NCBI GenBank assembly: GCA_003138485.1
Contig: PLGF01000141.1
Coordinates: 1 to 35,282 of the forward strand
DNA from: Verrucomicrobiales bacterium
GTDB lineage: Bacteria > Verrucomicrobiota > Verrucomicrobiia > Limisphaerales > Palsa-1400
Reading direction: 5' to 3'
Length of the DNA: 35,282 nucleotides
In this document: positions 7,354-15,764 of the stretch, in pieces
How the letters are laid out: the number at the start of each line of letters is the position of its first letter
How positions within the stretch are numbered: position 1 is the first letter of the stretch
The notes under the pieces: generated by a model
What the model was told of the DNA's origin: nothing
What the model saw: the letters and a program-made list of their open reading frames with translations, nothing else
Database searches by the model: none
Made by a program: the position numbers and the translations under genes

Positions 7354-9678
7354 TCAACTGCACGCGTCGGACTCGGAGGTGGCGCGGCGGGCGGCCAGGA
7401 TTTGTCCCAGGGCGATGCCGCCGTCGTTGGGCGGAACCCGCTGATGCCAATAGGCCCGAAACCCCTCCTCCTCCAGCCGCCGGACCGCGCGCTCGGTCAG
7501 ATAGCGGTTCTGAAAACAGCCGCCCGTCAGCGCCACCCGCGCCTGGCCCACGCGGCGGGCCGTGCCGACTATGGCTTCGACCAGGGCGTTATGAAATTTC
7601 GCGGAGATTTTGCCCGCCCCCACTCCGTGTTTGACATCCGCCAGGACGCCTTCGATCACCGGCTGCCAGTCCAGAATCATCGGACCGTTCTCCGCCGCGC
7701 CCGCCTCCGCGATGTCGAAGCCATACGCTTCGTTGGTCTCGACGCCATCGAGGCAGAACTCCAATTCCATTGCAGCCTGGCCTTCGAGGGATACTTTCTG
7801 CCGCAGCCCGGCCAGCGCGGCCACGCCGTCGAAGAGCCGCCCGGCGCTGGAGGAGAGCGGCGAATTGAGCCGCTCTTGGAGCATGATCTTGAGCACGGCT
7901 AATTCAGCGGCGGAAAACGCCAGTCCCGGCGGCAACGAGCCAAACGCAGCCTCGCCGGAAATCTCCCGCAGCAGGCTCAACGCAATGCGGCGCGGCTCCT
8001 CAATCGCCTTGTCTCCGCCGGGCAGCGGGAAGAGGCGCAAATGGGCGCGGCGCTCAATGGCGCCGGCCGTGACAAGCAAAAACTCCCCGCCCCAAATCGT
8101 CCCATCCAGCCCGTAGCCGGTGCCGTCCCACGCCACGCCGAGCACCGGCGGCTCCAGCTCATTCTCCGCCATGCACGCCAGAACGTGCGCGGCGTGATGC
8201 TGGACGCTCACGCCGCGCAAGGCCGGCTGGCCCTCCAGAAGGCCGTTGGCAAATTGCGTCGATACATAGTCCGGATGCGCGTCCCGCGCGATGATCGCCG
8301 GTTCCGCCTGGAATAGCTTCTGCAAATCGGCCCCAACGCGCAGAAAGGCCTCGTACGACGCCACGTTTCCCAAATCACCAATGTGCTGGCTGATGAATAC
8401 CTGCCGGCCCGCGGCCAGCGCCACGGTGTTCTTGAGATGAGCGCCCACGGCAAAGACCGCCGGCTCTCCGCCGCCGGCCCGCAACGTCACCGGCAGCGGC
8501 GCGTAGCCGCGGGCCCGGCGCAAGACCAATTCCCGCCCCATCATGACGCGCACCACGGAGTCATCGACGGCCCGGACGATCGGACGATTGTGGACCAACA
8601 GCGCGTCCGCGATTGGCCCCAGGCGTTGCAGGGCCTCCTGCTCATCAATGCAGATCGGCTCTTCGGTCAAATTCCCGCTCGTCGCCACAACTGGAAACGC
8701 CAGCTCGGCCAGCAGCAGATGATGCAGCGGCGTATAAGGAAGCATGGCTCCCAAGCACCGGTTTCCCGGCGCCACTTCCGCGGAAAGAGCGCTCCGCCCC
8801 CCGCGGCGCCGCAGCAAAACAATGGGCGCCTCCGGCGAACGCAGCAGCCGTTCCTCCAGCGGCGCGATTTCGCATTCCGTCCCGGCGGCCGCCAGGGACG
8901 GGAACATCAGCGCGAAAGGCTTCTCCTCCCGGCGCTTCAACTCGCGCAAACGGCGCACCGCCGCGTCGTCACTCGCGGCCGTCAACAAATGAAATCCGCC
9001 CAATCCCTTCAACGCCACGATGCGCCCCCGCCGGATCGCCTCCGCCGCGGCCAGCAGCGCATGGTCTCCCTCCCCGATCGTCTCCCCGCGGCGGTTCCAC
9101 AGCTCCAGCCGCGGCCCGCACAAGGGACAGGCGGTGGGCTGGGCGTGAAAGCGGCGGTCAAGAGGATTATCGAATTCCGCCTGGCACTCCGGGCAGAGCG
9201 CGAAGCGCTTCATCGTCGTGTTCCCGCGGTCGTAGGGCAGCGACTCGATCAGGCTGTAACGCGGGCCGCAGTTGGTGCAATTGGCAAAGGGATAGCGGTA
9301 ACGACGGTTGCCGGGATCGAAGATTTCCCGCACACAATCCGGGCACGTCGCTATGTCCGGCGTCACCAGCGCCGTCCGCTCGCCGCCCGGCGCGGAGGGC
9401 CTGATCTCGAAGGTCTTGTAACCGGCGGCGTCCAGCCAGGAGGCTTCGAGACTTTGGATGAAACTGCGCGGCGGCTTTTCCGCATCGAGTCGAAGGAGGA
9501 AGGATTCGAGGCGCTGGCGCGGTCCCTCGACTTCCAGGAAAACTCCCTGGCTGGAATTGTTGACCCAGCCCGTCAAGCCCAGCCCGGTCGCCAGGCGGAA
9601 AACAAAGGGGCGGAAGCCGACACCCTGCACCGCGCCGCGAACGGTCATCTTCAACCGCGCTGTTGGAAGAGCCTGCAT
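7354..9678 (-). CDS. hypF: carbamoyltransferase HypF (hydrogenase maturation)
   Basis: HypF makes a thiocarboxamide on HypE from carbamoyl phosphate, the source of the cyanide ligands of [NiFe]-hydrogenase. All four parts are visible in order: an acylphosphatase domain (RGAVQGVGFRPFVFRLA), two zinc-finger pairs (CPDC/CTNC and CPEC/CPLC, about residues 105-185), a YrdC-like domain (GRIVALKGLGGFHL onward) and a Kae1-like domain with the HHAAH metal motif and WDGTGYG. ATG 9678 has GGGGAA about 7 bases upstream; ATG 9693 and TTG 9723 are in-frame alternatives. The length of about 774 residues is normal. No other hyp or hydrogenase gene is in the window, so the partners must be elsewhere or absent. 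Confidence 0.95.
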   Translation of the reverse strand: MQALPTARLKMTVRGAVQGVGFRPFVFRLATGLGLTGWVNNSSQGVFLEVEGPRQRLESFLLRLDAEKPPRSFIQSLEASWLDAAGYKTFEIRPSAPGGERTALVTPDIATCPDCVREIFDPGNRRYRYPFANCTNCGPRYSLIESLPYDRGNTTMKRFALCPECQAEFDNPLDRRFHAQPTACPLCGPRLELWNRRGETIGEGDHALLAAAEAIRRGRIVALKGLGGFHLLTAASDDAAVRRLRELKRREEKPFALMFPSLAAAGTECEIAPLEERLLRSPEAPIVLLRRRGGRSALSAEVAPGNRCLGAMLPYTPLHHLLLAELAFPVVATSGNLTEEPICIDEQEALQRLGPIADALLVHNRPIVRAVDDSVVRVMMGRELVLRRARGYAPLPVTLRAGGGEPAVFAVGAHLKNTVALAAGRQVFISQHIGDLGNVASYEAFLRVGADLQKLFQAEPAIIARDAHPDYVSTQFANGLLEGQPALRGVSVQHHAAHVLACMAENELEPPVLGVAWDGTGYGLDGTIWGGEFLLVTAGAIERRAHLRLFPLPGGDKAIEEPRRIALSLLREISGEAAFGSLPPGLAFSAAELAVLKIMLQERLNSPLSSSAGRLFDGVAALAGLRQKVSLEGQAAMELEFCLDGVETNEAYGFDIAEAGAAENGPMILDWQPVIEGVLADVKHGVGAGKISAKFHNALVEAIVGTARRVGQARVALTGGCFQNRYLTERAVRRLEEEGFRAYWHQRVPPNDGGIALGQILAARRATSESDACS

Positions 9679-9746
9679 GCGAACGTTCCCCATAGAGTGG
9701 GGGACGATCACCCGCCGCGTCAACTTTCAACCCCGCCCGCGCAATC

Positions 9747-11693
9747 TCAATAATTGACAGTAGCCTGGAACATGGCGGCCAGCAGGATCAGTTCCGGATG
9801 GGCCGAGGACAATTTGGGCAGGACAACCCGGATGCGGGAACGATAGGCCGCGAGCTTCTCGCGCAGCGGCTCCAGGCTTTCCACTTTGTCCCAGTGAATT
9901 TTTTTGAAATCCAGGACCAGTTTGCCCTTGCTCCGCGCCAGCGATTCCCGAAGGCGCTCGCCCAGGCGGGCGGCTTCGGGGGCCGTGAGCACCCCTTCCA
10001 GCCGCATCCACACTTCCTTCTTGGCGTGGCGCAGTTCCACTTGCACGGCATAATTGGCCGAGGCCGCTTTGCGGTATTCCTCCCACATTTCAAACGCGCT
10101 CCAGCGCTTGCTGGGCACACGATAGGTCGTGCGGATCAATTTCGGATGCTGAAAAAGCTCGAACTTCAATGTCACCGCCGTCCACATCGCCGCCGCCACG
10201 CCCAGGACGGACTTGACCCGCTGGAGCAAGGGGGGCGCACCCAGTTCGGCGTGAATCCGCCGCTGCAAATCGCCAATCCAGCGCCGCACCGCCGCGTTGG
10301 GGCCGAAAAGGCGTCCGGCCAGAAACACCGGGTAAGCGTAGCGCAACTCTCCGGCGTAATACTCCGCCTTGGCGCGGAGCAGCGGGTTGGGCGAGTTCTT
10401 CATCTTCTGCAAACCCAGCAGCCGCGCTTCCAGCACCCGGTAAATGCTCGGTCCGAGCCGCTCGAAATCCTCCTTGAAACACCAGTTCTGGATGCCTTCG
10501 ATCTCCTCCGCTGAGAGCGTCGGATGTTTGATCATCGTCCGAAATCCATCCGCCCGCCGGTAGAACAAGTCCTTGTTATCCGTATAAACGTCCTGCAAAA
10601 GGTTGTCCTTGATGATGCGCTCGTAGAAGGGCGTGCCGGGCACCGGGCCGTAAATGAGGAACTGCGACAGCGACGGCTTGAGCTTCATCAGATCATCCAG
10701 TTCCTTGGCCACGACTTCCTGGTTCTGGTAATCAAATCCCACGATCATCGACGTCAGGATCGTGATCCCGTGCTCGCGGAATTCGTTGAAAATGTCCGCG
10801 ACCGGCCGGCCCTGCTGCTTGGCATAGTTGGACCGCGTCCCCTCGTAGCCTATCCAGAAGCCGTCAATCCCCATTTCCAGGATTTCCTCCACCTTGTACT
10901 GGCTGATCGCCTTGATGCTGGAAAAGGCGAATATCGAAAGCTTCCTGCCGCTGGCTATCACGCAGTCGCGGAATTCCATCGCCCGCTTTTTGTTCAGCAG
11001 AAAATCCTCGTCCAGTATCAGAAAGACCAGGCTTGGGTCCACCGCCAGGTAGCGTTCCACCACCGCGTAAATGTCCTTCCCCTCGGGCAGGAGCTTGATG
11101 TGTTTGCGGGAAAAAAAGTGGGACGTGCAGCAGAAATCGCACCCGTTGGCGCAGCCCAGCCCCGCGAAAATCTTGCCCGTTCCCGAGACCTTCCAGCCAA
11201 ACACCTTCAGCCAGCTCACGATCAAAGGATGCTTGTAGGGCATCGGGATCGGGGGCTCCTCCAGCAGACGCCGGAAAAACGCCACCCCTTCCTCCCGGCA
11301 GATGTAATCCCCATACGGTTTGAGCACGTCATCCTTCAAAACCGTGCCGTAACCGCCCAGCACGATCTTGCTCCGCGGCGCGTACTTCCGGATCAAGGCG
11401 ACCGTCTCCTTCATCTTGTGCATCAACGACATGATGAACGACACCCCGATGTAATCGTAGCCCTTCTTCAACTCCTTGATCAGTTCCCGCTTCGACGGGT
11501 ACTGCAGCACCACCGTCGGCGCGTCGAGGTTCTCGGCGATGTATTCGAGGCCGAAGAAGATGTTGACCGTGCGCGGGCTGAAAATGCCCTGGGCGCGCGT
11601 CACCTGGCGGAAAAGCAATTCATAACCGACCGACGCCGCATCCCCGAATTTAGGTCCCATGGGACGGCACACACTGGTGAGAAGAATTTTCAT
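9747..11693 (-). CDS. B12-binding-type radical SAM protein with C-terminal STAS-like domain
   Basis: A protein of 648 residues. The N-terminal 150 or so form a Rossmann-like cobalamin-binding-type domain (starts MKILLTSVCRPMGPKFG; KIVLGGYGTVLKDD later). The radical SAM core follows with the CX3CX2C cluster motif in GLGCANGCDFC near residue 180 and the strand-loop LVFLILDEDFLL. After a helical region, the last 85 or so residues (MRLEGVLTAPEAARLGERL, VLDFKKIHWDKVESLEPL, RIRVVLPKL) look like a STAS fold, which is unusual on a radical SAM enzyme. No H-x-x-G B12 motif is obvious in the N-terminal domain, so cobalamin binding is uncertain. ATG 11693 is chosen over TTG 11726. Substrate unknown. It lies 68 bases upstream of hypF on the same strand. 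Confidence 0.85.
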   Translation of the reverse strand: MKILLTSVCRPMGPKFGDAASVGYELLFRQVTRAQGIFSPRTVNIFFGLEYIAENLDAPTVVLQYPSKRELIKELKKGYDYIGVSFIMSLMHKMKETVALIRKYAPRSKIVLGGYGTVLKDDVLKPYGDYICREEGVAFFRRLLEEPPIPMPYKHPLIVSWLKVFGWKVSGTGKIFAGLGCANGCDFCCTSHFFSRKHIKLLPEGKDIYAVVERYLAVDPSLVFLILDEDFLLNKKRAMEFRDCVIASGRKLSIFAFSSIKAISQYKVEEILEMGIDGFWIGYEGTRSNYAKQQGRPVADIFNEFREHGITILTSMIVGFDYQNQEVVAKELDDLMKLKPSLSQFLIYGPVPGTPFYERIIKDNLLQDVYTDNKDLFYRRADGFRTMIKHPTLSAEEIEGIQNWCFKEDFERLGPSIYRVLEARLLGLQKMKNSPNPLLRAKAEYYAGELRYAYPVFLAGRLFGPNAAVRRWIGDLQRRIHAELGAPPLLQRVKSVLGVAAAMWTAVTLKFELFQHPKLIRTTYRVPSKRWSAFEMWEEYRKAASANYAVQVELRHAKKEVWMRLEGVLTAPEAARLGERLRESLARSKGKLVLDFKKIHWDKVESLEPLREKLAAYRSRIRVVLPKLSSAHPELILLAAMFQATVNY

Positions 11694-11944
11694 CTGAACG
11701 ACACTTTGATATTGGCCATTCTTCAACCTAAGCCCGGACCCTCATCGCGGCGAGAGAATCCGGGGAGAAAAGCTAACCATCCGTTGCCGCCCCAAATGAC
11801 AAAAAATGGCTGGTGGAGCCTCCCTCCGCGCCATTTGCCTCGCGTCGCTCAAAAACTTACATGTTTCCATTTGCATGTCCTTGATTATCAAAGCTTTCAA
11901 GCTCGCCTGGCCCGCTGGAAAACTCCAGACCCGGCCCTTTTTAT

Positions 11945-12000
11945 CATGCACAAGCCTGCATAAGCGCCGGAGTCTCCGTGCCGCAGGGCGCAAAAACGCA
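11945..12000 (+). repeat. dispersed repeat module, copy 1 (second at 35104-35166)
   Basis: Shares with 35104-35166 the ordered blocks ATGCACAA, AGCCTGCATA, a CCGG..TCT segment, GCCGC and GGGCGCAAAAA, with indels between them. The order of the blocks and the repeats that follow is also conserved at the two sites. Confidence 0.6.
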
Positions 12001-12203
12001 GCGCAACTGACCGCAAATCACGGGTTGGCGTCGGGATTGACGGGATCGCCGCCTTTCCATCCCCATCTCGCGGCCCTCCAAAGAACATTCAAGCGGCAAA
12101 CAGGCGCAACCAGCCGGCCCAAACCCCGGATTTGATGATTTGCCAGAGGGTGCCATAGGGCGAACCTCCGAAATACCAGCCCAAGGCGAAACAGCCAGTC
12201 TCG

Positions 12204-12228
12204 CGCAGAGTCGCAGAGAGGCGCAGAG
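12204..12228 (+). repeat. CGCAGAG short tandem repeat
   Basis: Three copies of CGCAGAG at 12204-12210, 12212-12218 and 12222-12228. This motif family (GTCGCAGAGACGCAGAG type) is common as intergenic filler in environmental GC-rich genomes. Confidence 0.75.
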
Positions 12229-12244
12229 GAAGACATTTAACCAC

Positions 12245-12271
12245 GTCCGCCCTCGCCTGGCCATGGCGGAC
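12245..12271. repeat. GTCCGCC/GGCGGAC palindrome, copy 1
   Basis: GTCCGCC at 12245-12251 pairs perfectly with GGCGGAC at 12265-12271 around a 13-base loop (TCGCCTGGCCAT core). The loop sequence is nearly identical in the copy at 12744-12770. A looser relative lies at about 12350-12376. Confidence 0.65.
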
Positions 12272-12313
12272 AAGGATTTCTGGGATGGACACCGATGGGA
12301 ACTCTCTATCCGT

Positions 12314-12349
12314 GTCCACAGCGTCCACCATGTCCACCGTGTCCATCCT
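12314..12349 (+). repeat. 9-base minisatellite GTCCACNNN
   Basis: Four consecutive 9-base units, each starting GTCCA (GTCCACAGC, GTCCACCAT, GTCCACCGT, GTCCATCCT). The same type of array, four units, is at 35192-35227. The period is 3n, but no coding frame is convincing. Confidence 0.8.
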
Positions 12350-12466
12350 TGTCCCGCCGAAGCGGCGCGCAGGCGGACGTGGTAAAAACCCTTTTTGTCC
12401 AGCGCCCCGGCAGGCCGGAAACGGGGCCGGTGGGCATGCCCTGGCTCCGCAAGTCGCAACAAAACT

Positions 12467-12486
12467 ACCGTAATTTACCGTAAATT
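12467..12486 (+). repeat. ACCGTAATTT 10-base tandem
   Basis: Two near-perfect 10-base units, preceded by CGCAACAAAAC. The identical arrangement (CGCAACAAAAC followed by these units) recurs at 35245-35282, where the array runs off the window. Confidence 0.8.
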
Positions 12487-12490
12487 GTTA

Positions 12491-12549
12491 ACCACGGATG
12501 GACACGCATGGGAGGTCTTTATCCGTGTTGATCCGTGCCCACCCGTGGT
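12491..12549. repeat. inverted repeat ACCACGG...CCGTGGT
   Basis: ACCACGG at 12491-12497 pairs with CCGTGGT at 12543-12549. The interior contains direct ATCCGTG words (ATCCGTGTTG, ATCCGTGCCC). It looks like a member of the 'accacggat...' intergenic repeat class. Confidence 0.6.
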
Positions 12550-12743
12550 GAACTCCGATTTTTAAATGGCTTACGGCGCACAGCGGGCGCAACGGTTCAC
12601 GCCGCGCACGCCGCCCGGTGCAGGAACGGGCCGCGCCAACGGCCTTTCAAAGAACAAGCCTGCTTAGTATATGTAACACTGAAGATGCAGATTGCAAGAA
12701 TCTTTTGCCCGGGGAACATCCGCCTTCGCGCTAGGCGCGACAG

Positions 12744-12770
12744 GTCCGCCGTCGCCTGGCTATGGCGGGA
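12744..12770. repeat. GTCCGCC/GGCGG palindrome, copy 2
   Basis: GTCCGCC at 12744-12750 and GGCGGGA at 12764-12770. It matches the copy at 12245 with few changes, mostly in the right arm, so pairing is reduced to five bases. Confidence 0.6.
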
Positions 12771-13026
12771 AAAGCGCGGAATAACGCGGATGAAGAATCT
12801 TTCTCTTCCGTTTCTGCGTCAATTTGCGTGTTCAGCGGGCAATTCATTCAGCTTAAGAAGCTCTGCAAAGGGTTGAAGATCAAATCGTTACGAAGTTGAT
12901 TTAACGGAAATACCCGGCGCGGCAGGGGCAACGAATCTTTTTCTTCGACCTCGCCTCATCGCCGGGTGCGAGCAGGGTTGAAATTTACGCTTTACGTTTA
13001 GCCGTCTAATCGTAAAGTATGGTTGC

Positions 13027-13866
13027 ATGATCGAAAGACCGCTTTGGAGGGAGCGTCTGGCCGCTGCCTGGAAGCAGGCGCCCATTGTCTGGCTGACCGG
13101 CCCCCGCCGGGTCGGCAAGACGGTGCTGGCGAAAAGCATCCCGAACGCGGAGTTTTTCAACTGCGACTTGCCGAGTGTGGCGGAACGCTTGCGTGATCCG
13201 GAAAGCTTCTATCGCTCGGTGCGCAAGCAAGTGGTGATCTTCGACGATGTGCATCAGCTTCCTGATCCAAGCCGGCTGTTAAAGATCGGCGCCGATGCGT
13301 TTCCGAAGTTGAAGATTCTCGCCACGGGTTCATCCACTTTGGCCGCGACACAAAAATTTCGCGACAGCCTTGCGGGACGCAAGCGGGTGGTTGAGCTTGT
13401 GCCGGTGCTGCACGAGGAATTGCCGGCGTTTGGCGTGGCCGACGTCCGGGAACGCCTCTTGCGCGGCGGGCTGCCGCCGGCCCTGCTGGCGGAGGCGCGT
13501 GACAGTGATCTCTATTCCGAATGGCAGGACTCCTATTTCGCGCGAGACGTCCAGGAGCTTTTCCGGTTGGAGAAGCGCGCTGGATTTTTACGCGTGCTCG
13601 AACTACTGCTGCGGCAAAGCGGCGGAATGCTCGATGTGACGAGAATCGCCGCCGAAAGCCAGATCAGCCGCCCCACCGTGATGAACTGGCTGGAGGTTTA
13701 TCAGGTGACGCATGTGGCGCATTTAATCCGTCCGTTCTCCGCGGGCGGTCGGCGCGAGGTTATTGCGCAGCCCAAGGTGTTCGGGTTTGACACGGGCATG
13801 GTGTGCCATGCTCGCGGTTGGGATCATTTGCGTTCGGAAGATTGCGGCGCGCTTTGGGAACACCTT
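13027..13866 (+). pseudogene. truncated DUF4143-type AAA ATPase
   Basis: The first 280 codons are a clear AAA_14/DUF4143 ATPase: Walker A in GPRRVGKTVLAK near residue 25, Walker B in VVIFDDVHQLPD, then the sensor segment ILATGSSTL and a winged-helix region (ISRPTVMNWLEVY). These proteins usually have about 390 residues and continue past the LWEHL motif into a nuclease-like DUF4143 C-terminus. Here the match stops at LWEHL (13866). The open frame continues to 15024 only by reading the back of another broken gene. The gene is therefore 3'-truncated by a rearrangement at about 13866. Confidence 0.8.
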
Positions 13867-14880
13867 GATCCGTTTTCGCACTTCCCCGTCAAAGCGAGCG
13901 TCGCCGGTGGCCGACTTGTAACGCACACAGTAGGCGACCAGCGGGAAGGGCGTGTCAGAGCGCTCCTCGATCTTGCCAAACCACTCCAGCGCGCCGTCGT
14001 AATTGCTGTTGCATTCCAGGAAGACCCCCTTGGCGATCAGCCCACTATAGGAATAAACTTCGCCTGCGAAGTCCGCGATGGCCCGCGCCTTTTCCGTCTG
14101 GCCTTTCCTCAAATAATAGCGCACCCGCCATTCAGCGTGGTTGGCGACGCGGACGGCGGCTGGATCGCTCTCGCACGCCTTATCGATCAGTTGCGCGCCT
14201 TTATCTTCTTGATTGTGGAGCAGGGCCTAGTCGCCGAGATCATAATTATAGGCTGGGTTCAGGACGGCCGCCTGCCGCATGAATTTCTCATACTGATCGG
14301 GCTGGTCATAGACGATGTTGGCCAGCATCTGCAAAGCGCCCGTGGAGTAAGGCAACTCCGGGTTGGCAAAGTCCTTTTCCAGACGGGCGGACAAAACCTG
14401 ATTTTCCAACTCAATGGTCTCGGCTGTACCGTCGAGCAAGCTGGTGACCAGCGACGTGTCAGCCGTTTGGTTCGTTCCGCCTCTGGCGCTCAACCCGACC
14501 GTCTCGGCCAGCGCCGCGGCCAAGTTGCGATAGACACCCGGCGACCAGATCGGGCCATTCACGTTCAATTCCTGCTTCAGGCCGGCGTGTTTCTAGTCCA
14601 GGCTGATCTGCAATTCATACACCGGCGCCTCGGAAGGGGAGCCGGGCTTTTCGTCGGCGGTGACGGAAAATTACTTCTTCTCCGGCAGTTGGCCGTTCCG
14701 CGCGAAATACATCTGCTCCGCCAAGTCAGACACGATGGCCTCGACGATGAATTGGGATTCGGACTGAAATGGAGTGTCAAAGTAGCCGGCCCCTCCGGCG
14801 CGGGAATTGGCCGCGAAGCCGACCGCCAGCGCCAGCGTAACCAGACCGGCCGGCAATCCGTGACAGAGGTTCTTGGCCAT
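13867..14880 (-). pseudogene. secreted repeat protein broken by three in-frame stops
   Basis: A signal peptide (starts MAKNLCHGLPAGLVTLALAVGF) begins at 14880. The frame then continues through three stop codons, at 14671 (TAA), 14593 (TAG) and 14227 (TAG), all in the same phase, to the junction at 13867. There is no frameshift. Between the stops the translation stays protein-like, including ANIVYDQPDQYEKFM, LIDKACESDPAAVRVANHA and a final segment with TPR-like alternation (AIADFAGEVYSYSGLIAKG, DGALEWFGKIEE). This is a gene killed by point mutations and then cut at its 3' end. The family is not recognised. Confidence 0.75.
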
Positions 14881-14902
14881 GGGACACTGTCGGATAACGC
14901 CC

Positions 14903-15268
14903 TTATCCCTGCGCTTTCATTTTGGCGGCGAGCTGGGCGGCGAAGGCGGCGTGCGGCGCCTCTTGCAGACTGCTTCGGAGAATATCAAGCTCTCTGGCCG
15001 AATCGTGCGCGAGCAGCGCATTGACGGCGAGAGCCAACCCCGGAAAGTGCGGGCCGCGAAGCACGCCCCGGTCATCCGGCATGTTGGGGACGTATTCTCT
15101 GCAAACGATTCCTTCGATGAGTTCAGCCTTCTTGATCCGTGGCATTTCTTCGTAGCGGCGCAAGAACTCCGCCGCCCCAAGGCGGTCGCCGCTTTCCAGC
15201 GGCGGCGGCGGGGGCCGCGCTCCCAATCGGGACGCCTGCGGCCGCGTGACTGTGGCTGGTGCGGCCAT
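14903..15268 (-). pseudogene. Uma2 (DUF820) family gene with internal deletion
   Basis: The N-terminal part, [16 protein letters not shown] then [14 protein letters not shown], is the Uma2 start. It jumps directly to the family's C-terminal part, REYVPN....[22 protein letters not shown], then [13 protein letters not shown]. The PD-(D/E)XK-like core between them, roughly 80-100 residues in normal members of about 200-240 residues, is missing, so no catalytic Asp/Glu set remains. The frame is otherwise open, so a short peptide could still be made, but nuclease activity is not expected. Confidence 0.7.
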
Positions 15269-15371
15269 CCCCAGAGATTACCAGCAAAGGCCGATGCGGG
15301 CAACCCCGATCATTGGCGCCCTTCTTCCGAACTCACCAAAATGGTGGAGAGGTCTTGGACGGGGGATTCTG

Positions 15372-15415
15372 TCGGCGGGACGCCGACGGGTGCGACCGAG
15401 ACGGTCGCGCTCCTG
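15372..15415 (+). repeat. REP-like double palindrome, copy A
   Basis: TCGGCGGGACGCCGA (stem TCGGC/GCCGA) is followed by a second stem, GCGACCGAGACGGTCGCG. It shares sequence and architecture with copies B (16513-16557) and C (16616-16660). It lies between the Uma2 pseudogene and purS. Confidence 0.8.
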
Positions 15416-15524
15416 GAAAAGTCGCTAATAATTCGGAGGCAACGCATTTGCGCAAAAAAGACTGGCGCGGGCGGCGGCGCTCTTTAACATCGGGCTGTGG
15501 CGCGCCGCGTCGGCGCGCGCGAAG

Positions 15525-15764
15525 ATGAAAGCGAAAATTATCGTCACTCCAAAGCAGGCCGTCGTCGATCCCCAGGGCAAGTCGGTCCAAAACGCCCTCC
15601 AATACATGGGCTACAAGGATGTCGGCGCGGTGCATGTGGGCAAGTACCTCGAAATCGAACTGCCGGGCGCGGACAAGGAAGCCTGGCGGCGTCAGATCGA
15701 TGACGCCTGCCTGAAAATCCTCAGCAATCCTGTCATCGAAGACTACCGCTTCGAAATCGAGTAA
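15525..15764 (+). CDS. purS: phosphoribosylformylglycinamidine synthase subunit PurS
   Basis: Small bridging subunit of the three-part FGAM synthase (PurS/PurQ/PurL), which converts FGAR, ATP and glutamine to FGAM. The 79-residue length and the pattern AKIIVTPKQAVVDPQGKSVQ, GYKDVGAVHVGKYLEIEL and ILSNPVIEDYRFEIE are diagnostic. It is followed immediately by purQ with no gap, so the two are surely co-translated. Confidence 0.96.
   Translation: MKAKIIVTPKQAVVDPQGKSVQNALQYMGYKDVGAVHVGKYLEIELPGADKEAWRRQIDDACLKILSNPVIEDYRFEIE

Larger units (their letters stand above)
11727..13026. other. 1.3 kb gene-free, repeat-rich spacer
   Basis: No frame here has a recognisable domain. The short open frames lack consistent composition and run through the repeats. 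The spacer holds at least five kinds of repeat, listed separately: a module also present at the window end, a CGCAGAG tandem, a 9-base minisatellite, an ACCGTAATTT tandem, and two GTCCGCC/GGCGG palindromes. It separates the radical SAM/hypF cluster from the pseudogene cluster. Confidence 0.7.

Noticed and set aside
10524-11963. 479-codon plus-strand frame
   Set aside because: Antisense to the radical SAM gene; composition is shadow-like.
11742-11993. 83-codon minus-strand ORF in the repeat-rich spacer
   Set aside because: It runs through repeat copy 1, has no domain or start context, and its Arg-rich N-terminus is encoded by the repeat itself.
12314-12349. possible CRISPR array from the short direct repeats
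   Set aside because: Units are 9 bases and contiguous, with no spacers and no cas genes.
13867-14880. stop-codon reassignment or programmed readthrough
   Set aside because: Normal genes in the window end with TAA and TAG (for example the COX24-type gene and glnB with TAG), and the pseudogene is also truncated, so simple decay is the better explanation.
13027-15024. 665-codon plus-strand frame read as one ATPase
   Set aside because: Only the first 280 codons are ATPase. The remainder is the reverse side of the minus-strand pseudogene at 13867-14880, so it is a chimeric frame.
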